From Tenacibaculum pelagium (GTDB lineage Bacteria > Bacteroidota > Bacteroidia > Flavobacteriales > Flavobacteriaceae), in contig NZ_JACGLS010000001.1 in NCBI RefSeq assembly GCF_014062345.1, positions 806,001 through 870,000 of the forward strand: a stretch of DNA of 64,000 nucleotides, given 5' to 3'. The notes below the pieces were generated by a model, which ran no database searches, had not been told where the DNA came from, and saw only the letters and a program-made list of their open reading frames with translations. The stretch's first letter is position 1; every line of letters starts with the position of its first letter. A program made the translations under genes and the position numbers. Shown piece after piece: positions 16,862-27,321 of the stretch.

Positions 16862-16889
16862 AAAAGGCTTATCATGAGATAAGCCTTTT
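16862..16889 (-). terminator. trp attenuator hairpin
   Basis: Perfect 12-bp stem AAAAGGCTTATC / GATAAGCCTTTT with a 4-nt loop; on the minus strand it is followed by more T residues. It lies between the Trp-rich leader peptide and trpE, the position expected for an attenuator terminator. Bacteroidetes trp leaders are a described RNA class (Rfam name as I recall it, Bacteroid-trp). Confidence 0.85.
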
Positions 16890-16921
16890 CGTTGTATTAT
16901 AGATATAACAAGATGGTCTCA

Positions 16922-16975
16922 CTAACGTAAGTTACGAGATTTCCACCACCAGTTATTTAATAATTGTTTCACCAT
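16922..16975 (-). CDS. trpL: trp operon leader peptide
   Basis: Short ORF of 17 residues, MVKQLLNNWWWKSRNLR, with three consecutive Trp codons at positions 9-11. It lies between a perfect TTTG-N19-TACATTTG promoter and the attenuator hairpin. The ribosome would stall at the Trp run when charged tRNA-Trp is scarce, allowing an alternative fold that prevents the terminator from forming. The ATG is 7 nt after the -7 element, so the transcript begins essentially at the peptide. Confidence 0.9.
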   Translation of the reverse strand: MVKQLLNNWWWKSRNLR

Positions 16976-16982
16976 TATGGTA

Positions 16983-17013
16983 CAAATGTAAAATAGATTT
17001 TCTGGAATCCAAA
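16983..17013 (-). promoter_or_regulatory. trp operon promoter
   Basis: Minus strand: TTTG at 17013-17010, exactly 19 nt of spacer, then TACATTTG at 16990-16983. This is a full match to the Bacteroidetes -33/-7 consensus and the best promoter in the window. It drives trpL and the attenuated trp operon. Confidence 0.85.
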
Positions 17014-17224
17014 TTTTTACTTCAATTATTTCTTTAAAAATAAAAAACAATAAGCTTTATAAGCGGTTTGTAGCAAAACAACTTTCACATCAACACAAAT
17101 AACATGTTATTAGTTAAAATATATAACCATAATTTAATATTTAGTTTTCAAATACAAACATCATTCAGTTATTTGTACCAGAATAGTAAACAAAAAATTA
17201 CTCTAAGTATAAAAATATAAAGTT

Positions 17225-18907
17225 ATGTGTGGAATTGTATGTGCGTTTGATTTAAAACAATCTTCTGAGAGTTTAAGACCTCAAGTATTAGAGATGGCTA
17301 AAAAAATTAGACATCGTGGTCCAGACTGGAGCGGAATTTATAGCGACGATAAAGTAATTATGGCTCATGAACGTTTAGCCATTGTTGATCCTGCTTCTGG
17401 GCAACAACCTTTATTTAGCGCTGATAAAAAATTAGTTCTAGCTGCCAATGGAGAAATCTACAACCATAGAGAATTGAAGAAAGAGTTTGGTTTTGACTAT
17501 GAATTTCAAACTGCTTCGGATTGTGAAGTAATCTTAGCTTTATATAAAGAAAAAGGAGTTGATTTTGTTGATGATTTAAACGGAATCTTTGGTTTTGCTC
17601 TGTACGATACAGAAAAAGACGAATACTTCATCGCTCGCGATCATATGGGAATTATCCCATTATATATTGGTTGGGATCAAAATGGAACTTTTTATGTAGC
17701 TTCAGAATTAAAAGCTTTAGAGGGAGTTTGTGCTAAAATAGAGTTATTTCCTCCTGGACATTATATGTCTAGTAAAGACGGAGAGTTTGTAGAATGGTAT
17801 AAAAGAGACTGGTCTGACTATGAAGCAGTAAAAGAAAATGAAACAAGCATACAAGAAGTGAAAGAAGCTTTAGAAGCTGCTGTTCATAGACAATTAATGT
17901 CTGATGTTCCTTACGGAGTGTTACTTTCTGGTGGATTAGACTCTTCAGTAACCTCAGCTATTGCTAAAAAATATTCTCAAATGAGAATTGAATCTGATGA
18001 TAAAAAAGAAGCTTGGTATCCACAGTTACATTCTTTTTCAGTTGGTCTAGAGGGATCACCTGATTTAGCAGCAGCACAAAAAGTTGCAGATTATATTGGT
18101 ACGATTCATCATGAAATTAAATTTACAATTCAAGAAGGTTTAGACGCTATTAAAGATGTTATTTACAATATCGAAACTTACGACATTACTACAATCCGCT
18201 CTTCTACACCAATGTATTTAATGGCTCGTGTAATTAAATCTATGGGAATTAAAATGGTGCTATCTGGTGAAGGAGCTGATGAAATTTTTGGAGGATATTT
18301 ATACTTTCATAAAGCACCTAACGCACAAGAATTTCACGAAGAAACTGTTCGTAAATTAGATAAACTGCATATGTACGATTGCTTAAGAGCAAACAAAAGC
18401 TTAATGGCTTGGGGAATTGAAGGTCGTGTTCCGTTTTTAGATAAAGAATTTATGGATGTTGCTATGCGCATCAATCCAAAAGACAAAATGATTAATGGAG
18501 AGCGTATGGAAAAATGGGTAATCAGAAAAGCTTTTGAAGATATGTTACCAGAAAGTGTAGCATGGAGACAAAAAGAACAATTTAGCGATGGTGTTGGTTA
18601 TAGTTGGATTGATACCTTAAAAGAAATTGTTGAAAAAGAAGTTACTGATGAACAATTAGCAAACGCTAAATTTAGGTTCCCTATAAATACACCTTTAAAT
18701 AAAGAAGAGTTTTATTATCGCTCTATTTTCGAAGAACATTTTCCTAGTGATACAGCTGCTTTAAGCGTACCACAAGAAGCTAGTGTTGCTTGTAGTACTG
18801 CAACCGCTTTAGAGTGGGATGAAGCTTTTAAAAATATGAACGAACCATCGGGAAGAGCTATCGCTAATGTGCATGATGATGCTTATAAAAAAGAAGTAAC
18901 ATCCTAA
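17225..18907 (+). CDS. asnB: Asparagine synthase B, glutamine-hydrolysing
   Basis: Makes asparagine from aspartate, ATP and glutamine. The 560 residues start MCGIVCAFD, with Cys2 as the N-terminal nucleophile of the glutaminase domain (about 1-200; 'RHRGPDWSG', 'LAANGEIYNHREL'). The synthetase domain has the PP-loop SGGLDSS near residue 235 and 'LSGEGADEIFGGY' near 350. Length and motifs match the E. coli AsnB type. It is divergent from the trp operon with its own terminator. No consensus TAnnTTTG promoter was found. Confidence 0.97.
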   Translation: MCGIVCAFDLKQSSESLRPQVLEMAKKIRHRGPDWSGIYSDDKVIMAHERLAIVDPASGQQPLFSADKKLVLAANGEIYNHRELKKEFGFDYEFQTASDCEVILALYKEKGVDFVDDLNGIFGFALYDTEKDEYFIARDHMGIIPLYIGWDQNGTFYVASELKALEGVCAKIELFPPGHYMSSKDGEFVEWYKRDWSDYEAVKENETSIQEVKEALEAAVHRQLMSDVPYGVLLSGGLDSSVTSAIAKKYSQMRIESDDKKEAWYPQLHSFSVGLEGSPDLAAAQKVADYIGTIHHEIKFTIQEGLDAIKDVIYNIETYDITTIRSSTPMYLMARVIKSMGIKMVLSGEGADEIFGGYLYFHKAPNAQEFHEETVRKLDKLHMYDCLRANKSLMAWGIEGRVPFLDKEFMDVAMRINPKDKMINGERMEKWVIRKAFEDMLPESVAWRQKEQFSDGVGYSWIDTLKEIVEKEVTDEQLANAKFRFPINTPLNKEEFYYRSIFEEHFPSDTAALSVPQEASVACSTATALEWDEAFKNMNEPSGRAIANVHDDAYKKEVTS

Positions 18908-18922
18908 AAAATAAAATGACTT

Positions 18923-18949
18923 AAAAATCCTGCATTTGCAGGGTTTTTT
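18923..18949 (+). terminator. Terminator after asnB
   Basis: CCTGC-ATTT-GCAGG stem preceded by A residues and followed by GTTTTTT. Confidence 0.85.
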
Positions 18950-19062
18950 GTTTTGACTAACTTTAAGTTAATTAAATCTTAAACCTACCCCAAAAAGAGT
19001 TAAATGGATTATTATTAATAAAATTAAGACCATTTTTTCAAGTCTTAAACTGTTTAACTTTC

Positions 19063-19070
19063 TAATTTTG
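19063..19070 (+). promoter_or_regulatory. -7 promoter element of the small secreted protein gene
   Basis: TAATTTTG, 59 nt before the ATG at 19130. Its position shows that a TTG start at 19079 would lie almost on the transcription start, which supports the ATG at 19130. Confidence 0.55.
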
Positions 19071-19129
19071 AAATGTAGTTGATATTACTAACCTCTCATA
19101 ATTATTTTTTAACCATAAAACTTAATATA

Positions 19130-19660
19130 ATGAAAAAATTAGTAATCGGTTTTCTTTTTTTAGGTCTAACCAGCCTTACGCATTCTCAAGTCGAGAATGG
19201 AACTCCTAACATTACTCTTGAAGCTGTAACGATTAAACCTCTAAATCTTAGTTACCTCAAAAATGTGCAAGACAAAAACACTCCTGAGGTAGCTGTGGCA
19301 TTAGAAAATGAAGCTGCAAGATATGATATTACTGAAGACCCAATCTTCGATAGAGAATTCGAAGCTTATGAAGTTGTATTCAAAGCAAAAACAGAAGGTG
19401 GCAGTACAGGTTTAATTACCGCAACTTATGATTCTGAAGGAAAAATATTAAAATCTGTAGAAAAATACAAAAACATTTTATTACCTAAAACAGTAAGAGA
19501 AGCTATTTGGGAGAAGTACCCAAATTGGGTAATACATAAGGATGTATATTTAGTAAGCTATAAAAACAATAAAGATGCAAGAAAATTGTTTAGGGTACAA
19601 ATAAGAAAAGACGGAAATAAAAAAAACCTAAAACTTGGTTACAACGGAAATATATACTAA
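19130..19660 (+). CDS. Secreted protein of unknown function
   Basis: I do not recognise a named family. The ATG at 19130 starts a clean signal peptide (MKKLVIGFLFLGLTSLTHSQ), giving 176 residues; the upstream TTG extension is rejected. The mature part begins with a short acidic linker, then a beta-rich domain with 'LITATYDSEGKILKSVEKYKN' and 'VREAIWEKYPNWVIHKDVYLVSY', resembling the small periplasmic fold in which a beta-hairpin is followed by 'AI...YP.W.I', as in PepSY/BLIP-like or DUF2874-type domains. This match is by eye. Single gene between terminators. Confidence 0.8.
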   Translation: MKKLVIGFLFLGLTSLTHSQVENGTPNITLEAVTIKPLNLSYLKNVQDKNTPEVAVALENEAARYDITEDPIFDREFEAYEVVFKAKTEGGSTGLITATYDSEGKILKSVEKYKNILLPKTVREAIWEKYPNWVIHKDVYLVSYKNNKDARKLFRVQIRKDGNKKNLKLGYNGNIY

Positions 19661-19688
19661 TCATAAAACTATCATTTCATATAACTAG

Positions 19689-19725
19689 ACTAGAGCTAAT
19701 ATTAAATTATGCTCTAGTTTTTTTT
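19689..19725 (+). terminator. Terminator after secreted protein gene
   Basis: ACTAGAGC ... GCTCTAGT stem with a 14-nt loop followed by eight T residues. Confidence 0.8.
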
Positions 19726-19760
19726 GTAAAAACACCCTTTTAAGTTCTAAAATCCCCCTT

Positions 19761-19799
19761 TAACAACTAGTTAACAAAATATTAAATGACTAGTTGTTA
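19761..19799. repeat. Inverted repeat upstream of AraC-type fusion gene
   Basis: Perfect 11-bp arms TAACAACTAGT (19761-19771) and ACTAGTTGTTA (19789-19799) with 17 nt between them, ending 9 nt before the ATG at 19809. It could be an operator for the AraC-type protein itself or a leader hairpin. No T run follows. Confidence 0.6.
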
Positions 19800-19808
19800 T
19801 TTTTACAT

Positions 19809-20882
19809 ATGCCCATTTATATGGTACAACATATAACAAATGATAAAACTGCCATAAATTTAGCAGTAACTTACTATTTAAACCAAAAAAGTAAATTTCA
19901 TAGAAAGTGCATAGAATATTGGGTAGATAATAAAAAGAATAGCGTCTTTTATCTTATAAGAGCTATTAACAAAAAAGCAATAATCCAATTATATTTTAAT
20001 TTTTTTAAATTATATCCTTATAAAATAAGTAGCGTAAATAATGATTTAGTTAATGCATTTTTAAATAGTCAACAAAAAATAAAATCTGTTCAAACTGAAT
20101 CTTTAGAAGTTAAAACCTATCCGGTTTTTTTAATAGTAAAAACATTAAATAAAAGCTTACTTGAATATAAAATTGGGCTAGAAAAATCCTCAAAACTACT
20201 ATTAGACAAAAAAAAGGATTTAAATAATTATATAAACAGTTATAATGGAATTAAAATAGATTCATCTGAGGAAAATAACAACATCGCTGAATTTACATCA
20301 TGCCAAAAAGCTATTCGTTGTGCTTATTTGATTCAAAAAAAACTATTAAGAAAATATAGTAACATCAATTTTCGCATTGCTTTGTTTAGTGAACCTAATA
20401 ACTATAAAGAGCAAATTTTATCTCAAAAAATACCTAAATTATTAAATTTCTTGTTTTTTCTATGCAATCAGAATGAACTTTTAATTTCTTCTAACATTAA
20501 CCATTCATATTCCAACAATGGTCTAAAAACTAGAAAACTGAACATTCAGCAAGAAAACTTTTTATTTTCTTTAGCAGCTACGCTAGATAAAAACTATCAT
20601 AATTCTAAGTTTAACATCCCCGATTTTTGCAAAAGCATAATGATGAGTAAAACGAAATTATACAGAAACTGTAAATCACTCACCGGAATGTCTATTAACG
20701 CACTTCTAAAAGAATATAGACTTAAAAGCTCACTTAACTCATTAAATAAAAATCATAGTTCTATTTCTCAAATATCAATTAACTCAGGTTTTAGTAGTAG
20801 CTCATACTTTTCAAACTGCTTTAAAAAGAAGTTTGGGATCTCTCCTAGAGAATTAGCTTTAAGCTCTAATCTAGCTTTTTAA
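19809..20882 (+). CDS. DUF4242 / cyclase-like / AraC-type fusion regulator
   Basis: A 357-residue protein with three parts. Residues 1-80 (MPIYMVQH..., then 'CIEYWVDNKKNSVFYLIRA' and 'NKKAIIQLYFNF') match the DUF4242 (SCO4226-like, nickel-binding) pattern. Residues about 95-240 resemble a degenerate class III nucleotide cyclase domain ('FTSCQKAIRCAYLIQKKL', 'NINFRIALFSEP'), without visible metal-binding aspartates. Residues about 250-350 are an AraC-type DNA-binding domain ('SMSKTKLYRNCKSLTGMS' type helix and 'ISQISINSGFSSSSYFSNCF'). I start at 19809 because DUF4242 proteins begin MPI. Probable ligand-responsive transcription factor. Codon use is very AT-rich. Confidence 0.75.
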   Translation: MPIYMVQHITNDKTAINLAVTYYLNQKSKFHRKCIEYWVDNKKNSVFYLIRAINKKAIIQLYFNFFKLYPYKISSVNNDLVNAFLNSQQKIKSVQTESLEVKTYPVFLIVKTLNKSLLEYKIGLEKSSKLLLDKKKDLNNYINSYNGIKIDSSEENNNIAEFTSCQKAIRCAYLIQKKLLRKYSNINFRIALFSEPNNYKEQILSQKIPKLLNFLFFLCNQNELLISSNINHSYSNNGLKTRKLNIQQENFLFSLAATLDKNYHNSKFNIPDFCKSIMMSKTKLYRNCKSLTGMSINALLKEYRLKSSLNSLNKNHSSISQISINSGFSSSSYFSNCFKKKFGISPRELALSSNLAF

Positions 20883-21097
20883 ATAAAAAATGATCAACAA
20901 TTAAACTTTCCTACATTAGCAAAATCTCTTCCCTAAGCAACTTTCTGTTATTCACAATAAACAAAAGCATTAATTGATTCACCATTTTCGGCATAAAGGC
21001 ATTTTAAGCTCATTTAAGACACTTTTATCTTTTTAACAAATGTTGATAATTTCACTATCTAACCGCTTAAAAACTTTATATTCCTTTTATTTTTTTG

Positions 21098-23110
<2,013 letters not shown>

Positions 23111-23134
23111 AACTCTTATAGAATACTAAAAAAT

Positions 23135-23166
23135 AAAAGCTCAATCGATTATGATTGAGCTTTTTT
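23135..23166 (+). terminator. Terminator after gyrB
   Basis: AAAAGCTCAATC / GATTGAGCTTTTTT perfect stem with a 6-nt loop. Confidence 0.85.
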
Positions 23167-23191
23167 AATTAGGATAATTATCAGTTTTTCA

Positions 23192-23199
23192 TACATTTG
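23192..23199 (+). promoter_or_regulatory. -7 promoter element of outer-membrane protein gene
   Basis: TACATTTG, 23 nt before the ATG at 23223, right after the gyrB terminator. Confidence 0.6.
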
Positions 23200-23222
23200 C
23201 CTCAAATAACAAACTCAGTAAA

Positions 23223-24227
23223 ATGAAAAAAATTACTTTATCCCTTTTAACCATTTTTGCTTTAACTTTTAATTCAAAAGCACAAGAATTAGAAACAATA
23301 CTTTTAGCTGGTAATGACACTAACAAGCTTATGACAGCTTATATGAATCCTGTTATGAAAGGATTAGTCTTTAGTATGAACAATGGATGGTACCATACAG
23401 CTAAAGTTCATAAAAAATTAGGGTTTGATATTACTATTGGAGCTAGTGGATCTTTTGTTCCTTCTAAAGATGAAATTTTCAATCTTACTAAACTAGGGTT
23501 AGAAAACTTCAACCTTAACGGAAATACAACTTCTCCAACAATTGCAGCTGATGACAATATCAATGGAGCTAACTTAACTTTCTCAGGAGAAGTAGAAGGT
23601 ATTAATCAACCTGTTTCTGTAACTTTTGATATGCCAGGTGGAGAAGGTTTAAACATAACTCCAGCTCCAGCAGTTCAAATTGGATTAGGATTACCTTTTA
23701 AATTAGAAGCAATGTTACGTTTTGTTCCTAAAGTAGGTTCTGATGATGTAAAAGCTGGTTTATTTGGATTAGGTCTTAAAAAAGAAATCACTGATTGGTT
23801 CGGGCCAATGGACAAAACTCCTTTGCATATTTCTTTATTAGCTGCATATACCAACATGAATGTAGATTATGAAATAGGTAATATAACTGGTAATGTATCT
23901 TCACCAAATGCAGAAGCAGAGTTTAAATTGAACTCTTATACTATACAAGCTATTGCCTCACTAAATTTGCCTGTAATAAATTTTTATGGAGGTGTAGGGT
24001 ATAACGGAGGAAATACTAAATTAAACATATTAGGAAACTATCAATTAAATTATGATGGAGGGCAAACAACTAACGTTCCAAATCCTTTATCTTTAAAATC
24101 GGATGCTGGTAGTTTTAACGCAACTGTTGGTGCTCGTTTAAGCTTAGGATTCTTTAAAATATTTGGAAGTTATACCATGCAAGACTATAGCAATGTAAAT
24201 GCAGGTATTGCATTTAGCTTTAGATAG
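23223..24227 (+). CDS. DUF6588 family outer-membrane protein
   Basis: A 334-residue protein with a signal peptide (MKKITLSLLTIFALTFNSKAQ) and then alternating amphipathic strands rich in Gly and aromatic residues, as in an outer-membrane beta-barrel. The N-terminus 'GNDTNKLMTAYMNPVMKGL' and the 'KLGFDITIGAS' strand match the DUF6588 family of Bacteroidetes. The last residues (AFSFR) are close to a barrel-assembly signal but end in Arg. Function unknown; single gene between terminators. Confidence 0.8.
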   Translation: MKKITLSLLTIFALTFNSKAQELETILLAGNDTNKLMTAYMNPVMKGLVFSMNNGWYHTAKVHKKLGFDITIGASGSFVPSKDEIFNLTKLGLENFNLNGNTTSPTIAADDNINGANLTFSGEVEGINQPVSVTFDMPGGEGLNITPAPAVQIGLGLPFKLEAMLRFVPKVGSDDVKAGLFGLGLKKEITDWFGPMDKTPLHISLLAAYTNMNVDYEIGNITGNVSSPNAEAEFKLNSYTIQAIASLNLPVINFYGGVGYNGGNTKLNILGNYQLNYDGGQTTNVPNPLSLKSDAGSFNATVGARLSLGFFKIFGSYTMQDYSNVNAGIAFSFR

Positions 24228-24250
24228 TCTAACTTGTTAAAAACAATTAT

Positions 24251-24286
24251 AAAAAGAACCTTACTTATTCAGTAAGGTTCTTTTTT
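24251..24286 (+). terminator. Terminator after DUF6588 gene
   Basis: AAAAAGAACCTTACT / AGTAAGGTTCTTTTTT stem with a 5-nt loop; symmetric enough to act in both directions. Confidence 0.85.
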
Positions 24287-24340
24287 ATTTTATATTTTCG
24301 GACTTTATTTATTAAAATCAACCTCTCACGTTAAAAAATT

Positions 24341-26200
24341 ATGAAAACAAAAATTTTTATTTTACTATTTACACTAATAGTATTCGCTAATTATTCTCAA
24401 GAAAAAAAATGGGAAAAAGACCTTAAATCTGAACTATATCAAGTTGGATGGATAAAACAATCAAATGACGGAAATATCATTGCCTCTGGAGCTAAGGGTT
24501 TGTTAGCAATGAATAACAAAACTGGCGAAACTATTTGGCACAATAAAGAATTAAAAGCTATTGATAAAAATACTTTTTTAAATATTGACGGACTACCATA
24601 TTTCTATATAGAATACACTCCAGTTGTAGGTAAAACAAGAGGACTAATCCTTAATTCTAGTAATGGTGCTATAATTTTTGACACAAAAGACAAAGGTTAT
24701 AGAATAAAAGACTATACAATACTACATGATAAAGGTGTAATTCTTTTTGAACTTCTAGAAAATAAGGATAGAAAATTAATGAGTTTTAGTTTAGCTAAAA
24801 ACAAAGTTAACTGGATTACTGATTTAGGAAAAAGCAGTGGTCTTTTTAAAAGGTTATTAGGAAATTCATTTATTGATCATGGGCCTATTTTTACTCAAAA
24901 AAACAATTTAATATTAGGTATCAAAAACGAAATTTATGCAATTAACTTTGATGACGGAAAAATTACTTGGAAGAACGAATCAAAAAAGAAAGTTAAGGCT
25001 TTAGTGTATTCTGATAAAAACAACAGTTTATATGTTGGTATTAAAAAATCTAATAAATTAAAGATTTTCAACCCTGACAGCGGAGAAGATATCACACCTG
25101 GAAAGTTAAAATTAAGAGGTACATTAATAAATGTAATGCCAGATGAATCAGGAAATCTAATACTAGTAGAAACCGAAGGGTTTAATATTATCGATCCGGA
25201 GACAAACTTATTTAAATGGAAAAAAAGCTTTAAAATTGACAACTTAAATGAAGTTATTCCTCATAAAAAAGGAATGATTGCCGTTGGTAAAGATGAAAAA
25301 AAGAGCTCTATTGCATTAGTTTCAAACGAAGGTAAGAAAATATGGGACACTAATGTAGATGGATATGCTTATTACGCAACTCCTACCGATAAGGGCGTAT
25401 TATATATTTCAACCGAAAGATCTAATATTCTTGATTATAATAAAGGAAAAGATGTGTGGAGAAGAGATGTTAAATTCAAATCAATTCCTGCAGTTACTTT
25501 TGATGAAGAAGAAAATAAGGTTGTACTTTTTGAAAATAAAAAAGGGTACAAGTTCGATTTAAATACTGGAGAAATTAATTTATTTGCAGAAGATGTAAAA
25601 CTAGAAAATGTAAAAAGAAAGACCCCACTAGTAGCTGAGTACATAAAGGGTGAAGGATATTTATTAAACACACCTCAACATATGTCTTTATTAAAGCCTA
25701 ATGGAGAAGTAAAGTATTCTTCATATTACAAACCAGCTTCTACTGTTGATGGTTTAATTGGTGTAGCCCAAATTGGATTAGCTATTGCTGGTGTAGATTT
25801 CGACATAAAAGGATCTATGGATAACATAGAAATGTTAAGCAGTTTATCTAACGGAGCTTATAGAACTTCTAAAGACCAAACTGATGGAACCTCAAAAAGT
25901 TCAGAAATTGTAGGTTTATATGTTGGCCCAGACGAAGATAATATGCAAGAGGTATTTAGCGTAAGTTCGAGGAGGTTTTTTAACTCAAAAAGTCTTAAAG
26001 ATAGTCAGTTTATAGTAACAAAAGTTAAAAGAGAAAATTTACCTAACATTCATAAAATATTAAAAATCAACAAGAAAACTGGGGTGATTGAAAATCAAAT
26101 TGACTTGTTAGATAAAACACCTAATTATGTGATTGATAAAGTAGACAACAATGTGTTTGTTAACGAAAATAATCATTTAATCTCTGCTTATAAGTTTTAA
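24341..26200 (+). CDS. Secreted PQQ-like beta-propeller protein
   Basis: A 619-residue protein with a signal peptide (about 1-20, ending ANYSQ). It contains repeated PQQ-like blades: 'GAKGLLAMNNKTGETIWHN', 'YAINFDDGKITWKNES' and 'FNIIDPETNLFKWKK' follow the pattern 'ALD..TG...W'. One internal hydrophobic stretch (about 470-490, GLIGVAQIGLAIAGVDF) interrupts the propeller. Probably a periplasmic or surface scaffold; no enzyme activity can be assigned. Monocistronic. Confidence 0.8.
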   Translation: MKTKIFILLFTLIVFANYSQEKKWEKDLKSELYQVGWIKQSNDGNIIASGAKGLLAMNNKTGETIWHNKELKAIDKNTFLNIDGLPYFYIEYTPVVGKTRGLILNSSNGAIIFDTKDKGYRIKDYTILHDKGVILFELLENKDRKLMSFSLAKNKVNWITDLGKSSGLFKRLLGNSFIDHGPIFTQKNNLILGIKNEIYAINFDDGKITWKNESKKKVKALVYSDKNNSLYVGIKKSNKLKIFNPDSGEDITPGKLKLRGTLINVMPDESGNLILVETEGFNIIDPETNLFKWKKSFKIDNLNEVIPHKKGMIAVGKDEKKSSIALVSNEGKKIWDTNVDGYAYYATPTDKGVLYISTERSNILDYNKGKDVWRRDVKFKSIPAVTFDEEENKVVLFENKKGYKFDLNTGEINLFAEDVKLENVKRKTPLVAEYIKGEGYLLNTPQHMSLLKPNGEVKYSSYYKPASTVDGLIGVAQIGLAIAGVDFDIKGSMDNIEMLSSLSNGAYRTSKDQTDGTSKSSEIVGLYVGPDEDNMQEVFSVSSRRFFNSKSLKDSQFIVTKVKRENLPNIHKILKINKKTGVIENQIDLLDKTPNYVIDKVDNNVFVNENNHLISAYKF

Positions 26201-26226
26201 CAATTATAGATAATTTAATTATTACT

Positions 26227-26256
26227 AAAACCCCATTGAAATTTCAATGGGGTTTT
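26227..26256. terminator. Terminator after beta-propeller gene
   Basis: Perfect stem AAAACCCCATTGAAA / TTTCAATGGGGTTTT. Bidirectional in form. Confidence 0.85.
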
Positions 26257-26281
26257 ACTTTTATATCGATAGTCAAATCGC

Positions 26282-26289
26282 TATTTTTG
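26282..26289 (+). promoter_or_regulatory. -7 promoter element of mdh
   Basis: TATTTTTG, 39 nt before the mdh ATG; the upstream element would lie just after the preceding terminator. Confidence 0.55.
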
Positions 26290-26328
26290 TGCATCTTAAA
26301 TTAATCATCACAATTAAAAAAATATAAA

Positions 26329-27255
26329 ATGAAAGTAACAGTTGTAGGAGCAGGTGCTGTAGGTGCAAGTTGCGCAGAGTACATTGCTATTAAAAATTTC
26401 GCATCAGAAGTTGTATTAGTAGATATTAAAGAAGGTTTTGCTGAAGGTAAAGCTATGGATTTAATGCAAACTGCTTCTTTAAATGGTTTCGATACTAAAA
26501 TTACTGGAACTACTGGAGATTATAGCAAAACTGCTGGATCTGATGTTTGTGTTATTACTTCAGGTATTGCACGTAAACCAGGTATGTCTCGTGACGAGTT
26601 ATTAGGTATTAATGCAGGTATTGTAAAAATGGTTTCTGCTAGTTTAATCGAACATTCTCCAAACACTATCATCATCGTAGTATCTAACCCTATGGATACA
26701 ATGACCTATTTAGTACACAAAACAACTGGATTACCTAAAAATAGAATTATCGGTATGGGTGGAGCTTTAGATTCTGCTCGTTTCAAATACCGTTTAGCGG
26801 AAGCATTAGAAGCACCAATTTCTGATGTTGACGGAATGGTTATCGGTGGTCACTCTGATAAAGGAATGGTTCCTTTAACTCGTTTAGCTACTCGTAACTC
26901 TGTACCAGTTTCTGAATTTTTATCAGAAGAAAGATTAGAGCAAGTAAAGCAAGATACTAAAGTTGGTGGAGCTACATTAACTGGGTTATTAGGAACTTCT
27001 GCTTGGTATGCTCCAGGTGCTGCTGTTTCTGGAATGGTTCAAGCAATTGCTTGTGATACTAAAAAAATATTCCCTTGTTCTGCTTTATTAGATGGTGAAT
27101 ATGGGTTATCTGATTTATGTATCGGAGTACCAGTAGTATTAGGTAAAAACGGAATAGAAAAAATCGTTAATATTAATTTATCTGATGCTGAAAAAGAACA
27201 CTTAGCTGCTTCTGCTGAAGCTGTTAAAAACAATAACTCTTCTTTAGAGTTATAG
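26329..27255 (+). CDS. mdh: Malate dehydrogenase
   Basis: NAD-dependent oxidation of malate to oxaloacetate in the TCA cycle. The 308 residues have the Rossmann loop VGAGAVGASCAEY at the N-terminus, the NAD-preferring acidic residue at the end of strand 2 (VLVDIKEG), the substrate-loop arginines 'ARKPGMSRDEL', the catalytic Asp-His pair with His near 174 (IGGHSDKGMV) and 'SNPMDTMTYL'. It belongs to the LDH-like MDH group (malate and not lactate, given the Arg in the active loop). Monocistronic. Confidence 0.96.
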   Translation: MKVTVVGAGAVGASCAEYIAIKNFASEVVLVDIKEGFAEGKAMDLMQTASLNGFDTKITGTTGDYSKTAGSDVCVITSGIARKPGMSRDELLGINAGIVKMVSASLIEHSPNTIIIVVSNPMDTMTYLVHKTTGLPKNRIIGMGGALDSARFKYRLAEALEAPISDVDGMVIGGHSDKGMVPLTRLATRNSVPVSEFLSEERLEQVKQDTKVGGATLTGLLGTSAWYAPGAAVSGMVQAIACDTKKIFPCSALLDGEYGLSDLCIGVPVVLGKNGIEKIVNINLSDAEKEHLAASAEAVKNNNSSLEL

Positions 27256-27260
27256 AATAT

Positions 27261-27316
27261 ATCTTAAAATAAAAAAGTCCCAATAAAAATTTATTGGGAC
27301 TTTTTTATTTTAAGAT
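27261..27316. terminator. Very long bidirectional terminator between convergent genes
   Basis: Arms 27261-27287 and 27290-27316 are perfectly complementary over 27 bp, with the terminator core AAAAAAGTCCCAATAAA in the middle. It ends mdh from the left and the secreted 512-residue protein gene from the right. Confidence 0.9.
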
Positions 27317-27321
27317 AATAC

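Noticed and set aside
19079-19129. Upstream TTG start for the small secreted protein
   Set aside because: It would put 17 residues before a perfect signal peptide and lie 8 nt after the promoter element.
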